DNA from: Clusia tigrina
Taxonomy: Eukaryota > Arthropoda > Insecta > Diptera > Clusiidae
DNA: 64,000 bases
NCBI GenBank assembly: GCA_920105625.2
Contig: OV050030.1
Coordinates: forward strand, 249,953,889-250,017,888
Direction: 5' to 3'
Of the stretch, positions 31,754 through 46,278 are shown piece after piece. The position numbers and the translations under genes were made by a program. Position 1 is the first letter of the stretch. Each line of letters starts with the position of its first letter. Below the pieces are notes generated by a model that was given only the letters and a program-made list of their open reading frames with translations, did no database searches and was not told where the DNA came from.

Positions 31754-34700
31754 GGCCCTAACTTCTATACGGTACGTCCTACACCTATCAAAGTTTGCAA
31801 CATACAAATGCTTGTAACTTTTTACTGGATCGTCATAAAACCTTGAAATTTTGTAACAATAAAGTACTCGAGCCTCTTGTCAATTTAAGCTATCGCTCAA
31901 AGCTATGCTACCCTTGAGTCCCAAATCAAACACTGATAAAACTTCAAATGGCCCTAACTTCTATACGGTACGTCCTACACATATCAAAGTTTGCAACATA
32001 CAAATGCTTGTAACTTTTTACTGGAGCATCATAAAACCTTGAAATTTTGTAACAATAAAGTACTCGAGCCTCTTGTCAATTTAAGCTATCGCTCAAAGCT
32101 ATGCTACCCTTGAGTCCCAAATCAAACACTGATAAACCTTCAAATGGCCCTAACTTCTATACGGTACGTCCTACACTTATCAAAGTTTCCAACATACAAA
32201 TGCTTGTAACTTTTTACTGAAGCGTCATAAAACCTTGAAATTTTGTAACAATAAAGTACTCGAGCATCTTGTCAATTTAAGCTATCGATCAAAGCTATGC
32301 TACCCTTGAGTCCCAAATCAAACACTGATAAAACTTCAAATGGCCCTAACTTCTATACGGTACGTCCTACACCTATCAAAGTTTGCACCATACAAATGCT
32401 TGTAACTTTTTACGGGAGCATCATAAAAACTTCAAATTTTGTAACAATAAGGTACTCGAGCTTCTTGTCAATTTAAGCTATCGCTCAAAGTTATGCTACC
32501 CTTGAGTCCCAAATCAAACACTGATAAAACTTCAAATGGCCCTAACTTCTATACGGTACATCCTACACCTATCAAAGTTTGCAACATACAAATGCTTGTA
32601 ATTTTTTACTGGAGCGTCATAAAACCTTGAAATTTTGTAACAATAAAGTACTCGAGCCTCTTGTCAATTTAAGCTATCGCTCAAAGCTATGCTACCCTTG
32701 AGTTCCAAATCAAACACTGATAAAACTTCAAATGGCCCTAACTTCTATACGGTACGTCCTACACCTATCAAAGTTTGCAACATACAAATGCTTGTAACTT
32801 TTTACTGGAGCGTCATAAAACGTTGAAATTTTGTAACAATAAATTACTCGAGCCTCTTGTCAATTCAAGCTATCGCTCAAAGCTATGCTACCCTTGATTC
32901 CCAAATCAAACACTGATAGAACTTCAAAAGGCCCTAACTTCTATACGGTACATCCTACACCTATCAAAGTTTGCAACATACAAATGCTTGTAACTTTTTA
33001 CTGGAGCGTCATAAAACCTTGAAATTTTGTAACAATAAAGTACTCGAGCCTCTTGTCAATTTAAGCTATCGCTCAAAGCTATGCTACCCTTGAGTCCCAA
33101 ATCAAACACTGATAAAACTTCAAATGGCCCTAACTTCTATACGGTACGTCCTACACATATCAAAGTTTGCAACATACAAATGCTTGTAACTTTTTACTGG
33201 AGCGTCATAAAACCTTGAAATTTTGTAACAATAAAGTACTCGAGCCTCTTGTCAATTTAAGCTATCGCTCAAAGCTATGCTACCCTTGAGTCCCAAATCA
33301 AACACTGATAAAACTTCAAATGGCACTAATTTCTATACGGTACGTCCTACACCTATCAAAGTTTGCAACATACAAATGCTTGTAACTTTTTACTGGAGCG
33401 TCATAAAACCTTGAAATTTTGTAACAATAAAGTACTCGAGCCTCTTGTCAATTTAAGCCATCGCTCAAAGCTATGCTACCCTTGAGTCCCAAATCAAACA
33501 CTGATAAAACTTCAAATGGCCCTAACTTCTATACGGTACGTCCTACACATATCAAAGTTTGCAACATACAAATGCTTGTAACTTTTTACTGGAGCGTCAT
33601 AAAACCTTGAAATTTTGTAACAATAAAGTACTCGAGCCTCTTGTCAATTTAAGCTATCCTACACATATCAAAGTTTGCAACATACAAATGCTTGTAACTT
33701 TTTACTGGAGCATCATAAAACCTTGAAATTTTGTAACAATAAAGTACTCGAGCCTCTTGTCAATTTAAGCTATCGCTCAAAGCTATGCTACCCTTGAGTC
33801 CCAAATCAAACACTGATAAAACTTCAAATGGCCCTAACTTCTATACGGTACGTCCTACACTTATCAAAGTTTCCAACATACAAATGCTTGTAACTTTTTA
33901 CTGGAGCGTCATAAAACCTTGAAATTTTGTAACAATAAAGTACTCGAGCCTCTTGTCAAATTAAGCTATCGCTCAAAGCTATGATACCCTTGAGTCCCAA
34001 ATCAAACACTGATAAAACTTCAAATGGCCCTAACTTCTATACGGTACGTCCTACACCTATCAAAGTTTGCGACATACAAATGCTTGTAACTTTTTACTGG
34101 AGCGTCATAAAACCTTGAAATTTTGTAACAATAAAGTACTCGAGCCTCTTGTCAATTTAAGCTGTCGCTCAAAGCTATGCTACCCTTGAGTCCCAAATCA
34201 AACACTGATAAAACTTCAAATGGCCCTAACTTCTATACGGTACGTCCTACACTTATCAAAGTTTCCAACATACAAATGCTTGTAACTTTTTACTGGAGCG
34301 TCATAAAACCTTGAAATTTTGTAACAATAAAGTACTCGAGCCTCTTGTCAATTTAAGCTATCGCTCAAAGCTATGCTACCCTTGAGTCCCAAATCAAACA
34401 CTAATAAAACTTCAAATGGCCCTAACTTCTATACGGTGCGTCCTACACCTATCAAAGTTTGCAACATACAAATGCTTGTAACTTTTTCCTGGAGCGTCAT
34501 AAAACGTTGAAATTTTGTAACAATAAAGTACTCGAGCCTCTTGTCAATTTAAGCTATCGCTCAAAGCTATGCTACCCTTGAGTCCCAAATCAAACACTGA
34601 TAAAACTTCAAAAGGCCCTAACTTCTATACGGTACGTCCTACACCTATCAAAGTTTGCAACATACAAATGCTTGTAACTTTTTACTGGAGCGTCATAAAA

Positions 34701-34808
34701 CCTTGAAATTTTGTAACAATACAGTACTCGAGCCTCTTGTCAATTTAAGCTATCGCTCAAGCAATGCTACCCTTGAGTCCCAAATCAAACACTGATAAAA
34801 CTTCAAAT
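31754..34808. repeat. 3056-bp higher-order repeat, unit 2
   Basis: Follows unit 1 directly and keeps the same monomer order. It is 3055 bp because its last monomer has the CTCAAGCAATG variant, one base shorter. It contains the third copy of the 80-bp deletion at 33518-33829. Confidence 0.88.
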
Positions 34809-35900
34809 GGCCCTAACTCCTATACGGTACGTCCTACACCTATCAAAGTTTGCAACATACAAATGCTTGTAACTTTTTACTGGAGCATCATAAAACGTTG
34901 AAATTTTGTAACAATAAAGTACTCGAGCCTCTTGTCAATTTAAGCTATCGCTCAAAGCTATGCTACCCTTGAGTCCCAAATCAAACACTGATAAAACTTC
35001 AAATGGCACTAACTTCTATACGGTACGTCCTACACCTATCAAAGTTTGCAACATACAAATGCTTGTAACTTTTTACTGGATCGTCATAAAACCTTGAAAT
35101 TTTTGTAACAATAAAGTACTCGAGCCTCTTGTCAATTTAAGCTATCGCTCAAAGCTATGCTACCCTTGAGTCCCAAATCAAACACTGATAAAACTTCAAA
35201 TGGCCCTAACTTCTATACGGTACGTCCTACACTTATCAAAGTTTCCAACATACAAATGCTTGTAACTTTTTACTGGAGCGTCATAAAACCTTGAAATTTT
35301 GTAACAATAAAGTACTCGAGCATCTTGTCAATTTAAGCTATCGATCAAAGCTATGCTACCCTTGAGTCCCAAATCAAACACTGATAAAACTTCAAATGGC
35401 CCTAACTTATATACGGTACGTCCTACACCTATCAAAGTTTGCACCATACAAATGCTTGTAATTTTTTACTGGAGCGTCATAAAACCTTGAAATTTTGTAA
35501 CAATAAAGTACTCGAGCCTCTTGTCAATTTAAGCTATCGCTCAAAGCTATGCTACCCTTGAGTCCCAAATCAAACACTGATAAAACTTCAAATGGCCCTA
35601 ACTTCTATACGGTACGTCCTACACCTATCAAAGTTTGCAACATACAAATGCTTGTAACTTTTTACTGGAGCGTCATAAAACGTTGAAATTTTGTAACAAT
35701 AAAGTACTCGAGCCTCTTGTCAATTCAAGCTATCGCTCAAAGCTATGCTACCCTTGATTCCCAAATCAAACACTGATAAAACTTCAAAAGGCCCTAACTT
35801 CTATACGGTACATCCTACACCTATCAAAGTTTGCAACATACAAATGCTTGTAACTTTTTACTGGAGCGTCATAAAACCTTGAAATTTTGTAACAATAAAG
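33330..35900. repeat. About 2.6-kb segment duplicated 8533 bp downstream
   Basis: Pairs with about 41860-44440. Landmarks at an offset of 8533: AAGCCATC 33457/41990, deletion join 33658/42191, GGTGCG 34437/42970, CCTAACTTATAT 35401/43934. Both copies share rare private variants such as an extra T in ATTTTTG near 35100/43633. Ends are approximate. Confidence 0.82.
33518..33829. repeat. Fused monomer pair with an 80-bp deletion, copy 3
   Basis: Join at 33657/33658, identical in form to copy 1, exactly 3056 bp after copy 2 and 8533 bp before copy 4. Confidence 0.9.
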
Positions 35901-36380
35901 TACTCGAGCCTCTTGTCGATTTAAGCTATCGCTCTAGCTATGCTACCCTTGAGTCCCAAATCAAACACTGATAAAACTTCAAATGGCCCTAACTCCTATA
36001 CGATACGTCCTACACCTATCAAAGTTTGCCACATACAAATGCTTGTAACTTTTTACGGGAGCGTCATAAAACCTTGAAATTTTGTAACAATAAGGTACAC
36101 GAGCTTCTTGTCAATTTAAGCTATCGCTCAAAGCTATGCTACCCTTGAGTCCCAAATCAAACACTGATAAAACTTCAAATGGCACTAATTTCTATACGGT
36201 ACGTCCTACACCTATCAAAGTGTGCAACATACAAATGCTTGTAACTTTTTACTGGAGCGTCATAAAACCTTGAAATTTTGTAACAATAAAGTACTCGAGC
36301 CTCTTGTCAATTTAAGCTATCGCTCAAAGCTATGCAACCCTTGAGTCCCAAATCAAACACTGATAAAACTTCAAATGACC

Positions 36381-38337
36381 CTAACTCCTATACAATACGT
36401 CCTACACCTATCAAAGTTTGCACCATACAAATGCTTGTAACTTTTTACTGGAGCGTCATAAAACCTTGAAATTTTGTAACAATACAGTACTCGAGCCTCT
36501 TGTCAATTTAAGCTATCGCTCAAGCAATGCTACCCTTGAGTCCCAAATCAAACACTGATAAAACTTCAAATGGCCCTAACTCCTATACGATACGCCCTAC
36601 ACCTATCAAAGTTTGCACCATACAAATGCTTGTAACTTTTTACGGGAGCATCATAAAAACTTGAAATTTTGTAACAATAAGGTACTCGAGCTTCTTGTCA
36701 ATTTAAGCTATCGCTCAAAGTTATGCTACCCTTGAGTCCCAAATCAAACACTGATAAAACTTCAAATGGCCCTAACTTTTATACGGTACATCCTACACCT
36801 ATCAAAGTTTGCAACATACAAATGCTTGTAACTTTTTACTGGAGCGTCATAAAACCTTGAAATTTTGTAACAATAAAGTACTCGAGCCTCTTGTCAATTT
36901 AAGCTATCGCTCAAAGCTATGCAACCCTTGAGTCCCAAATCAAACACTGATAAAACTTCAAATGACCCTAACTTCTATACGGTACGTCCTACACCTATCA
37001 AAGTTTGCAACATACAAATACTTGTAAGTTTTTACTGGAGCGTCATAAAACGTTGAAATTTTGTAACAATAAAGTACTCGAGCCTCTTGTCAATTCAAGC
37101 TATCGCTCAAAGCTATGCTACCCTTGATTCCCAAATCAAACACTGATAAAACTTCAAAAGGCCCTAACTTCTATACGGTACATCCTACACCTATCAAAGT
37201 TTGCAACATACAAATGCTTATAACTTTTTACTGGAGCGTCATAAAACCTTGAAATTTTGTAACAATAAAGTACTCGAGCCTCTTGTCAATTTAAGCTATC
37301 GCTCAAAGCTATGCTACCCTTGAGTCCCAAATCAAACACTGATAAAACTTCAAATGGCCCTAACTTCTATACGGTACGTCCTACACATATCAAAGTTTGC
37401 AACATACAAATGCTTGTAACTTTTTACTGGAGCGTCATAAAACCTTGAAATTTTGTAACAATAAAGTACTCGAGCCTCTTGTCGATTTAAGCTATCGCTC
37501 AAGCTATGCTACCCTTGAGTCCCAAATCAAACACTGATAAAACTTCAAATGGCCCTAACTACTATACGATACGTCCTACACCTATCAAAGTTTGCCACAT
37601 ACAAATGCTTGTAACTTTTTACGGGAGCGTCATAAAACCTTGAAATTTTGTAACAATAAGGTACACGAGCTTCTTGTCAATTTAAGCTATCGCTCAAAGC
37701 TATGCTACCCTTGAGTCCCAAATCAAACACTGATAAAACTTCAAATGGCACTAATTTCTATACGATACGTCCTACACCTATCAAAGTTTGCACCATACAA
37801 ATGCTTGTAAGTTTTTACTGGAGCGTCATAAAACCTTGAAATTTTGTAACAATACAGTACTGGAGCCTCTTGTCAATTTAAGCTATCGCTCAAGCAATGC
37901 TACCCTTGAGTCCCAAATCAAACACTGATAAAACTTCAAATGGCCCTAACTCCTATACGATACGTCCTACACCTATCAAAGTTTGCACCATACAAATGCT
38001 TGTAACTTTTTACGGGAGCATCATAAAAACTTGAAATTTTGTAACAATAAGGTACTCGAGCTTCTTGTCAATTTAAGCTATCGCTCAAAGTTATGCTACC
38101 CTTGAGTCCCAAATCAAACACTGATAAAACTTCAAATGGCCCTAACTTCTATACCGTACATCCTACACCTATCAAAGTGTGCAACATACAAATGCTTGTA
38201 ACTTTTTACTGGAGCGTCATAAAACCTTGAAATTTTGTAACAATAAAGTACTCGAGCCTCTTGTCAATTTAAGCTATCGCTCAAAGCTATGCAACCCTTG
38301 AGTCCCAAATCAAACACTGATAAAACTTCAAATGACC
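36381..38337. repeat. 1957-bp (10-monomer) domain B repeat
   Basis: The ATGACCCTAACTCCTATACAATACG monomer recurs after 1957 bp (36381 and 38338), and the ATGACCCTAACTTC monomer likewise (36964 and 38921). This equals ten monomers minus three single-base losses in CTCAAGC-type monomers. Intervening monomers agree broadly, with local swaps. Confidence 0.75.
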
Positions 38338-38920
38338 CTAACTCCTATACAATACGTCCTACACCTATCAAAGTTTGCACCATACAAATGCTTGTAACTT
38401 TTTACTGGAGCGTCATAAAACCTTGAAATTTTGTAACAATACAGTACTCGAGCCTCTTGTCAATTTAAGCTATCGCTCAAGCAATGCTACCCTTGAGTCC
38501 CAAATCAAACACTGATAAAACTTCAAATGGCCCTAACTCCTATACGATACGCCCTACACCTATCAAAGTTTGTACCATACAAATGCTTGTAACTTTTTAC
38601 GGGAGCATCATAAAAACTTGAAATTTTGTAACAATAAGGTACTCGAGCTTCTTGTCAATTTAAGCTATCGCTCAAAGTTATGCTACCCTTGAGTCCCAAA
38701 TCAAACACTGATAAAACTTCAAATGGCCCTAACTTTTATACGGTACATCCTACACCTATCAAAGTTTGCAACATACAAATGCTTGTAACTTTTTACTGGA
38801 GCGTCATAAAACCTTGAAATTTTGTAACAATAAAGTACTCGAGCCTCTTGTCAATTTAAGCTATCGCTCAAAGCTATGCAACCCTTGAGTCCCAAATCAA
38901 ACACTGATAAAACTTCAAAT

Positions 38921-40094
38921 GACCCTAACTTCTATACGGTACGTCCTACACCTATCAAAGTTTGCAACATACAAATACTTGTAAGTTTTTACTGGAGCGT
39001 CATAAAACCTTGAATTTTTGTAACAATAAAGTACTCGAGCCTCTTGTCAATTTAAGCTATCGCTCAAAGCTGTGCTACCCTTGAGTCCCAAATCAGCACT
39101 GATAAAACTTCAAATGGCCCTAACTTCTATACGGTACGTCCTACACATATCAAAGTTTGCAACATACAAATGCTTGTAACTTTTTACTGGAGCGTCATAA
39201 AACCTTGAAATTTTGTAACAATAAAGTACTCGAGCCTCTTGTCAATTTAAGCTATCGCTCAAGCTATGCTACCCTTGAGTCCCAAATCAAACACTGATAA
39301 AACTTCAAATGGCCCTAACTCCTATACGATACGTCCTACACCTATCAAAGTTTGCAACATACAAATGCTTGTAACTTTTTACGGGAGCGTCATAAAACCT
39401 TGAAATTTTGTAACAATAAGGTACACGAGCTTCTTGTCAATTTAAGCTATCGCTCAAAGCTATGCTACCCTTGAGTCCCAAATCAAACACTGATAAAACT
39501 TCAAATGGCACTAATTTCTATACGGTACGTCCTACACCTATCAAAGTTTGCAACATACAAATGCTTGTAACTTTTTACTGGAGCGTCATAAAACCTTGAA
39601 ATTTTGTAACAATAAAGTACTCGAGCCTCTTGTCAATTTAAGCTATCGCTCAAAGCTATGCTACCCTTGAGTCCCAAATCAAACAATGATAAAACTTCAA
39701 ATGGCCCTAACTTCTATACGGTACGTCCTACACATATCAAAGTTTGCAACATACAAATGCTTGTAACTTTTTACTGGAGCATCATAAAACCTTGAAATTT
39801 TGTAACAATAAAGTACTCGAGCCTCTTGTCAATTTAAGCTATCGCTCAAAGCTATGATACCCTTGAGTTCAAAATCAAACACTGATAAAACTTCAAATGG
39901 CCCTAACTTCTATACGGTACGTCCTACACCTATCAAAGTTTGCAACATACAAATGCTTGTAACTTTTTACTGGAGCGTCATAAAACCTTGAAATTTTGTA
40001 ACAATAAAGTACTCGAGCCTCTTGTCAATTTAAGCTATCGCTCAAAGCTATGCAACCCTTGAGTCTCAAATCAAACACTGATAAAACTTCAAAT
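38921..40094. repeat. 1174-bp (6-monomer) higher-order repeat, unit 1
   Basis: Starts at the ATGACCC monomer with ACTTGTAAGTTTTT and TTGAATTTTTG, then GCTGTGC with CAAATCAGCACTG, then the ACACATATC, ACGATACG, GGTACACGAGC and GGCACTAATTTC types. The length is six monomers minus two single-base losses (CTCAAGC and AATCAGC). Confidence 0.88.
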
Positions 40095-41268
40095 GACCCT
40101 AACTTCTATACGGTACGTCCTACACCTATCAAAGTTTGCAACATACAAATACTTGTAAGTTTTTACTGGAGCGTCATAAAACCTTGAATTTTTGTAACAA
40201 TAAAGTACTCGAGCCTCTTGTCAATTTAAGCTATCGCTCAAAGCTGTGCTACCCTTGAGTCCCAAATCAGCACTGATAAAACTTCAAATGGCCCTAACTT
40301 CTATACGGTACGTCCTACACATATCAAAGTTTGCAACATACAAATGCTTGTAACTTTTTACTGGAGCGTCATAAAACCTTGAAATTTTGTAACAATAAAG
40401 TACTCGAGCCTCTTGTCAATTTAAGCTATCGCTCAAGCTATGCTACCCTTGAGTCCCAAATCAAACACTGATAAAACTTCAAATGGCCCTAACTCCTATA
40501 CGATACGTCCTACACCTATCAAAGTTTGCAACATACAAATGCTTGTAACTTTTTACGGGAGCGTCATAAAACCTTGAAATTTTGTAACAATAAGGTACAC
40601 GAGCTTCTTGTCAATTTAAGCTATCGCTCAAAGCTATGCTACCCTTGAGTCCCAAATCAAACACTGATAAAACTTCAAATGGCACTAATTTCTATACGGT
40701 ACGTCCTACACCTATCAAAGTTTGCAACATACAAATGCTTGTAACTTTTTACTGGAGCGTCATAAAACCTTGAAATTTTGTAACAATAAAGTACTCGAGC
40801 CTCTTGTCAATTTAAGCTATCGCTCAAAGCTATGCTACCCTTGAGTCCCAAATCAAACAATGATAAAACTTCAAATGGCCCTAACTTCTATACGGTACGT
40901 CCTACACATATCAAAGTTTGCAACATACAAATGCTTGTAACTTTTTACTGGAGCATCATAAAACCTTGAAATTTTGTAACAATAAAGTACTCGAGCCTCT
41001 TGTCAATTTAAGCTATCGCTCAAAGCTATGATACCCTTGAGTTCAAAATCAAACACTGATAAAACTTCAAATGGCCCTAACTTCTATACGGTACGTCCTA
41101 CACCTATCAAAGTTTCCAACATACAAATGCTTGTAACTTTTTACTGGAGTGTCATAAAACCTTGAAATTTTGTAACAATAAAGTACTCGAGCCTCTTGTC
41201 AATTTAAGCTATCGCTCAAAGCTATGCAACCCTTGAGTCCCAAATCAAACACTGATAAAACTTCAAAT
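40095..41268. repeat. 1174-bp higher-order repeat, unit 2
   Basis: Exact 1174-bp recurrence of unit 1 (TGAATTTTT at 39011 and 40185, AATCAGC at 39091 and 40265). A third unit begins at 41269 (TGAATTTTT at 41359) and diverges near 41.9 kb. A further pair of the same unit lies at 46279 and 47453. Confidence 0.88.
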
Positions 41269-41859
41269 GACCCTAACTTCTATACGGTACGTCCTACACC
41301 TATCAAAGTTTGCAACATACAAATACTTGTAAGTTTTTACTGGAGCGTCATAAAACCTTGAATTTTTGTAACAATAAAGTACTCGAGCCTCTTGTCAATT
41401 TAAGCTATCGCTCAAAGCTATGCTACCCTTGAGTCCCAAATCAAACACTGATAAAACTTCAAATGGCCCTAACTTCTATACGGTACGTCCTACACATATC
41501 AAAGTTTGCAACATACAAATGCTTGTAACTTTTTACTGGAGCGTCATAAAACCTTGAAATTTTGTAACAATAAAGTACTCGAGCCTCTTGTCAATTTAAG
41601 CTATCGCTCAAGCTATGCTACCCTTGAGTCCCAAATCAAACACTGATAAAACTTCAAATGGCCCTAACTCCTATACGATACGTCCTACACCTATCAAAGT
41701 TTGCAACATACAAATGCTTGTAACTTTTTACGGGGGCGTCATAAAACCTTGAAATTTTGTAACAATAAGGTACACGAGCTTCTTGTCAATTTAAGCTATC
41801 GCTCAAAGCTATGCTACCCTTGAGTCCCAAATCAAACACTGATAAAACTTCAAATGGCA

Positions 41860-44440
41860 CTAATTTCTATACGGTACGTCCTACACCAACAAAGTTTGCA
41901 ACATACAAATGCTTGTAACTTTTTACTGGAGCGTCATAAAACCTTGAAATTTTGTAACAATAAAGTACTCGAGCCTCTTGTCAATTTAAGCCATCGCTCA
42001 AAGCTATGCTACCCTTGAGTCCCAAATCAAACACTGATAAATCTTCAAATGGCCCTAACTTCTATACGGTACGTCCTACACATATCAAAGTTTGCAACAT
42101 ACAAATGCTTGTAACTTTTTACTGGAGCGTCATAAAACCTTGAAATTTTGTAACAATAAAGTACTCGAGCCTCTTGTCAATTTAAGCTATCCTACACATA
42201 TCAAAGTTTGCAACATACAAATGCTTGTAACTTTTTACTGGAGCATCATAAAACCTTGAAATTTTGTAACAATACAGTACTCGAGCCTCTTGTCAATTTA
42301 AGCTATCGCTCAAAGCTATGCTACCCTTGAGTCCCAAATCAAACACTGATAAAACTTCAAATGGCCCTAACTTCTATACGGTACGTCCTACACTTATCAA
42401 AGTTTCCAACATACAAATGCTTGTAACTTTTTACTGGAGCGTCATAAAACCTTGAAATTTTGTAACAATAAAGTACTCGAGCCTCTTGTCAAATTAAGCT
42501 ATCGCTCAAAGCTATGATACCCTTGAGTCCCAAATCAAACACTGATAAAACTTCAAATGGCCCTAACTTCTATACGGTACGTCCTACACCTATCAAAGTT
42601 TGCGACATACAAATGCTTGTAACTTTTTACTGGAGCGTCATAAAACCTTGAAATTTTGTAACAATAAAGTACTCGAGCCTCTTGTCAATTTAAGCTGTCG
42701 CTCAAAGCTATGCTACCCTTGAGTCCCAAATCAAACACTGATAAAACTTCAAATGGCCCTAACTTCTATACGGTACGTCCTACACTTATCAAAGTTTCCA
42801 ACATACAAATGCTTGTAACTTTTTACTGGAGCGTCATAAAACCTTGAAATTTTGTAACAATAAAGTACTCGAGCCTCTTGTCAATTTAAGCTATCGCTCA
42901 AAGCTATGCTACCCTTGAGTCCCAAATCAAACACTAATAAAACTTCAAATGGCCCTAACTTCTATACGGTGCGTCCTACACCTATCAAAGTTTGCAACAT
43001 ACAAATGCTTGTAACTTTTTACTGGAGCGTCATAAAACGTTGAAATTTTGTAACAATAAAGTACTCGAGCCTCTTGTCAATTTAAGCTATCGCTCAAAGC
43101 TATGCTACCCTTGAGTCCCAAATCAAACACTGATAAAACTTCAAAAGGCCCTAACTTCTATACGGTACGTCCTACACCTATCAAAGTTTGCAACATACAA
43201 ATGCTTGTAACTTTTTACTGGAGCGTCATAAAACCTTGAAATTTTGTAACAATACAGTACTCGAGCCTCTTGTCAATTTAAGCTATCGCTCAAGCAATGC
43301 TACCCTTGAGTCCCAAATCAAACACTGATAAAACTTCAAATGGCCCTAACTCCTATACGGTACGTCCTACACCTAAAAAAGTTTGCAACATACAAATGCT
43401 TGTAACTTTTTACTGGAGCATCATAAAACGTTGAAATTTTGTAACAATAAAGTACTCGAGCCTCTTGTCAATTTAAGCTATCGCTCAAAGCTATGCTACC
43501 CTTGAGTCCCAAATCAAACACTGATAAAACTTCAAATGGCACTAACTTCTATACGGTACGTCCTACACCTATCAAAGTTTGCAACATACAAATGCTTGTA
43601 ACTTTTTACTGGATCGTCATAAAACCTTGAAATTTTTGTAAAAATAAAGTACTCGAGCCTCTTGTCAATTTAAGCTATCGCTCAAAGCTATGCTACCCTT
43701 GAGTCCCAAATCAAACACTGATAAAACTTCAAATGGCCCTAACTTCTATACGGTACGTCCTACACTTATCAAAGTTTCCAACATACAAATGCTTGTAACT
43801 TTTTACTGGAGCGTCATAAAACCTTGAAATTTTGTAACAATAAAGTACTCGAGCATCTTGTCAATTTAAGCTATCGATCAAAGCTATGCTACCCTTGAGT
43901 CCCAAATCAAACACTGATAAAACTTCAAATGGCCCTAACTTATATAAGGTACGTCCTACACCTATCAAAGTTTGCACCATACAAATGCTTGTAATTTTTT
44001 ACTGGAGCGTCATAAAACCTTGAAATTTTGTAACAATAAAGTACTCGAGCCTCTTGTCAATTTAAGCTATCGCTCAAAGCTATGCTACCCTTGAGTCCCA
44101 AATCAAACACTGATAAAACTTCAAATGGCCCTAACTTCTATACGGTACGTCCTACACCTATCAAAGTTTGCAACATACAAATGCTTGTAACTTTTTACTG
44201 GAGCGTCATAAAACGTTGAAATTTTGTAACAATAAAGTACTCGAGCCTCTTGTCAATTCAAGCTATCGCTCAAAGCTATGCTACCCTTGATTCCCAAATC
44301 AAACACTGATAAAACTTCAAAAGGCCCTAACTTCTATACGGTACATCCTACACCTATCAAAGTTTGCAACATACAAATGCTTGTAACTTTTTACTGGAGC
44401 GTCATAAAACCTTGAAATTTTGTAACAATAAAGTACTCGA
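41860..44440. repeat. Second copy of the segment at 33.3-35.9 kb
   Basis: Follows 33330-35900 at an offset of 8533 with scattered point changes (CACCAACAAAG near 41884, TTTGTAAAAAT near 43637, TATATAAGG near 43943). The private changes show that it has diverged slightly since duplication. Confidence 0.82.
42051..42362. repeat. Fused monomer pair with an 80-bp deletion, copy 4
   Basis: Join at 42190/42191, 8533 bp after copy 3, with the same CCTACACATATC continuation. It lies within the duplicated segment 41860-44440. Confidence 0.9.
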
Positions 44441-46278
44441 GCCTCTTGTCAATTTAAGCTATCGCTCAAAGCTATGCTACCCTTGAGTCCCAAATCAAAC
44501 ACTGATAAAACTTCAAATGGCCCTAACTTCTATACGGTACGTCCTACACATATCAAAGTTTGCAACATACAAATGCTTGTAACTTTTTACTGGAGCGTCA
44601 TAAAACCTTGAAATTTTGTAACAATAAAGTACTCGAGCCTCTTGTCGATTTAAGCTATCGCTCAAGCTATGCTACCCTTGAGTCCCAAATCAAACACTGA
44701 TAAAACTTCAAATGGCCCTAACTCCTATACGATACGTCCTACACCTATCAAAGTTTGCCACATACAAATGCTTGTAACTTTTTACGGGAGCGTCATAAAA
44801 CCTTGAAATTTTGTAACAATAAGGTACACGAGCTTCTTGTCAATTTAAGCTATCGCTCAAAGCTATGCTACCCTTGAGTCCCAAATCAAACACTGATAAA
44901 ACTTCAAATGGCACTAATTTCTATACGGTACGTCCTACACCTATCAAAGTTTGCAACATACAAATGCTTGTAACTTTTTACTGGAGCGTCATAAAACCTT
45001 GAAATTTTGTAACAATAAAGTACTCGAGCCTCTTGTCAATTTAAGCTATCGCTCAAGCAATGCTACCCTTGAGTCCCAAATCAAACACTGATAAAACTTC
45101 AAATGGCCCTAACTCCTATACGATACGTCCTACACCTATCAAAGTTTGCACCATACAAATGCTTGTAACTTTTTACTGGAGCGTCATAAAACCTTGAAAT
45201 TTTGTAACAATACAGTACTGGAGCCTCTTGTCAATTTAAGCTATCGCTCAAGCAATGCTACCCTTGAGTCCCAAATCAAACACTGATAAAACTTCAAATG
45301 GCCCTAACTCCTATACGATACGTCCTACACCTATCAAAGTTTGCACCATACAAATGCTTGTAACTTTTTACGGGAGCATCATAAAAACTTGAAATTTTGT
45401 AACAATAAGGTACTCGAGCTTCTTGTCAATTTAAGCTATCGCTCAAAGTTATGCTACCCTTGAGTCCCAAATCAAACACTGATAAAACTTCAAATGGCCC
45501 TAACTTCTATACGGTACATCCTACACCTATCAAAGTGTGCAACATACAAATGCTTGTAACTTTTTACTGGAGCGTCATAAAACCTTGAAATTTTGTAACA
45601 ATAAAGTACTCGAGCCTCTTGTCAATTTAAGCTATCGCTCAAAGCTATGCAACCCTTGAGTCCCAAATCAAACACTGATAAAACTTCAAATGACCCTAAC
45701 TCCTATACGATACGTCCTACACCTATCAAAGTTTGCACCATACAAATGCTTGTAACTTTTTACTGGAGCGTCATAAAACCTTGAAATTTTGTAACAATAC
45801 AGTACTCGAGCCTCTTGTCAATTTAAGCTATCGCTCAAGCAATGCTACCCTTGAGTCCCAAATCAAACACTGATAAAACTTCAAATGGCCCTAACTCCTA
45901 TACGATACGTCCTACACCTATCAAAGTTTGCACCATACAAATGCTTGTAACTTTTTACGGGAGCATCATAAAAACTTGAAATTTTGTAACAATAAGGTAC
46001 TCGAGCTTCTTGTCAATTTAAGCTATCGCTCAAAGTTATGCTACCCTTGAGTCCCAAATCAAACACTGATAAAACTTCAAATGGCCCTAACTTTTATACG
46101 GTACATCCTACACCTATCAAAGTTTGCAACATACAAATGCTTGTAACTTTTTACTGGAGCGTCATAAAACCTTGAAATTTTGTAACAATAAAGTACTCGA
46201 GCCTCTTGTCAATTTAAGCTATCGCTCAAAGCTATGCAACCCTTGAGTCCCAAATCAAACACTGATAAAACTTCAAAT

